DNA of 64,000 nucleotides from positions 1 through 64,000 of the forward strand of contig NZ_RRYH01000028.1 of the NCBI RefSeq assembly GCF_004010155.1. Direction: 5' to 3'. This DNA is from Solirhodobacter olei. GTDB taxonomy: Bacteria > Pseudomonadota > Alphaproteobacteria > Rhodobacterales > Rhodobacteraceae. This document shows, in pieces, positions 63,092-64,000 of this stretch (within the stretch, counting starts at the first letter, position 1; each line of letters starts with the position of its first letter). The position numbers and the translations under genes were made by a program. The notes beneath the pieces were generated by a model, which saw nothing but the letters and a program-made list of their open reading frames with translations, made no database searches and was not told the DNA's origin.

Positions 63092-63940
63092 ATGGAGACC
63101 ATTCTCGCCGCGATCGATGCCTCCGGCTATGCCGCCAGCGTCTGCGATCTTGCCGCCTGGGCCGCCGCGCGGCTGGAGCGCCCGGTCGAACTTCTCCACG
63201 TCGTCCAACGGAAGGATGCCGTCGCCGAGCGGCATGACCTGTCGGGCGCGATCGGGCTCGGCGTCAAGTCGACTCTCCTGGAGGAGCTTACCCGGCTCGA
63301 CGAAGCGGATGCCCGGCTGCAAGTCGAACGGGGCCGCGTGCTGCTTGCCGCGAGCGCAGAGCGGCTTCGCACGGCGGGCGTCAAGGATGTGCGCCCCCTC
63401 CACCGCCATGGCGGGATCGTCGAGACGATCCTAGAGCGCGAGGCCGACGCCCGCCTAGTGGTGATCGGCAAGCGCGGTGCCAGTCACGAATTCGCCGCAG
63501 ACCATATCGGCTCGAAGATCGAGCGCGTCGTACGGGCGAGTGCCAAGCCGATCCTGATCGCCTCACGCGCCGGCGCGACGCCGAAGGTCGCGGTACTCGC
63601 CTACGACGGCAGCCCCGCCGCGAACCGCGCCCTCGAACGCTGCGCGAACTCGCCGCTCTTCGCCGGAATGCGGGTGCATGTCGTGGTTGCCGGTGGAGAA
63701 GATGCGCGCCACCGGGCGCTGGTCGCTCAGGCCATGGCAGCGCTCGCCGGGCGCGACGTCGCGACCACGCTCGACGCCGGCCGGCCGGAGGCGGTGGTTT
63801 CCGACGTCGTCGCAGCCACCCCCGGTGCGATCCTCGTGATGGGCGCATATGGCCATTCGCCGCTCCGGACGTTGATCGTTGGTAGCACCACGACCACCCT
63901 TATCCGTACCGTGCGCGTTCCGGTGCTGCTCATGCGCTGA
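63092..63940 (+). CDS. Universal stress protein with tandem UspA domains
   Basis: A 282-residue cytoplasmic protein with two UspA domains. Domain 1: TILAAIDASGYAASVCDLAA to about residue 150, with the site VVIGKRGASHEFAADHIGSK. Domain 2: KVAVLAYDGSPAANRALERC, ending with the nucleotide motif MGAYGHSPLRTLIVGSTTTT, the G-x2-G-x9-G-(S/T) pattern. SulP-UspA pairs are common; the stress protein may regulate the transporter. After it the window ends with about 60 unassigned bases. Confidence 0.92.
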   Translation: METILAAIDASGYAASVCDLAAWAAARLERPVELLHVVQRKDAVAERHDLSGAIGLGVKSTLLEELTRLDEADARLQVERGRVLLAASAERLRTAGVKDVRPLHRHGGIVETILEREADARLVVIGKRGASHEFAADHIGSKIERVVRASAKPILIASRAGATPKVAVLAYDGSPAANRALERCANSPLFAGMRVHVVVAGGEDARHRALVAQAMAALAGRDVATTLDAGRPEAVVSDVVAATPGAILVMGAYGHSPLRTLIVGSTTTTLIRTVRVPVLLMR

Positions 63941-64000
63941 TGGGGCGTGGTCACGGGTCAGGGCTGACTTGATGGAAAGATCATGTGATGGCCAGGCTAC

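Overview
The window is a GC-rich stretch of chromosome or large replicon from an alphaproteobacterium, most likely of the Rhodobacteraceae. The basis is the codon usage, the high density of TetR, LysR and MarR regulators and ABC transporters, and a NasTS-NrtABCD-NirBD-NasA-CysG nitrate assimilation cluster of the kind found in Paracoccus, Rhodobacter and their relatives. No rRNA, tRNA or CRISPR array was seen. Start codons were chosen from ribosome binding sites and family length; all functions are inferred by reading the sequence, without searches.

Layout. (1) 0.4-7.5 kb: a flavin-reductase-like protein, an epimerase fragment, a GNAT acetyltransferase, an amidase, an SRPBCC protein with a TetR regulator and a palindromic operator, and an ECF41-type sigma factor behind its carboxymuconolactone-decarboxylase partner, with a textbook ECF41 promoter. 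(2) 7.5-19.5 kb: an accessory oxidative-metabolism block with an AraC regulator, nitronate monooxygenase, TetR, two FAD monooxygenases, a metallo-beta-lactamase-fold hydrolase, a tautomerase, two dimeric alpha-beta-barrel proteins, LysR and MarR regulators, a TrmO-like protein and two EamA exporters. It ends in back-to-back remnants of a LysR gene and a nitrilase. (3) 19.7-24.1 kb: an RND efflux pump (adaptor and permease). (4) 24.5-30.3 kb: an operon of a cytoplasmic sulfatase and a tripartite tricarboxylate transporter (TctC, B, A), with a divergent LysR gene; it is probably for uptake and desulfation of an organic sulfate ester. (5) 30.3-37.6 kb: an accessory zone with a broken VOC gene, small unknown ORFs, a ParDE toxin-antitoxin pair with a 27-bp palindrome, an IS110 remnant that truncates a pRiA4b ORF-3-like gene, and a LuxR-type regulator among three related small secreted proteins.

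(6) 37.6-51.7 kb: a DsbA-like isomerase, then the nitrate assimilation cluster. NasT (ANTAR RNA-binding antiterminator) and NasS (nitrate sensor) precede a leader with an intrinsic terminator. Behind it lie the nitrate ABC importer (NrtA, NrtB and a fused double ATPase), nitrite reductase NirBD, nitrate reductase NasA and siroheme synthase CysG, which makes the NirB cofactor. Most joints from NrtB to NasA are 4-base stop/start overlaps, so this is one transcription unit. (7) 51.7-56.1 kb: a scrapyard with a frameshifted methyltransferase, a secreted DUF5666-like protein, an integrase fragment, an IS256 start fragment and small unknown genes. (8) 56.2-61.2 kb: an operon of a 5-formyltetrahydrofolate cyclo-ligase-like protein and an NMT1/THI5-type ABC importer with a fused double permease, divergent from an RpiR regulator with a clear operator between them. 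(9) 61.6-63.9 kb: a SulP anion transporter with a tandem universal stress protein.

The most noteworthy systems are the NasTS leader attenuator, the sulfatase-TTT operon, the LuxR and secreted-protein group, and the cyclo-ligase-like ABC operon with its RpiR operator.
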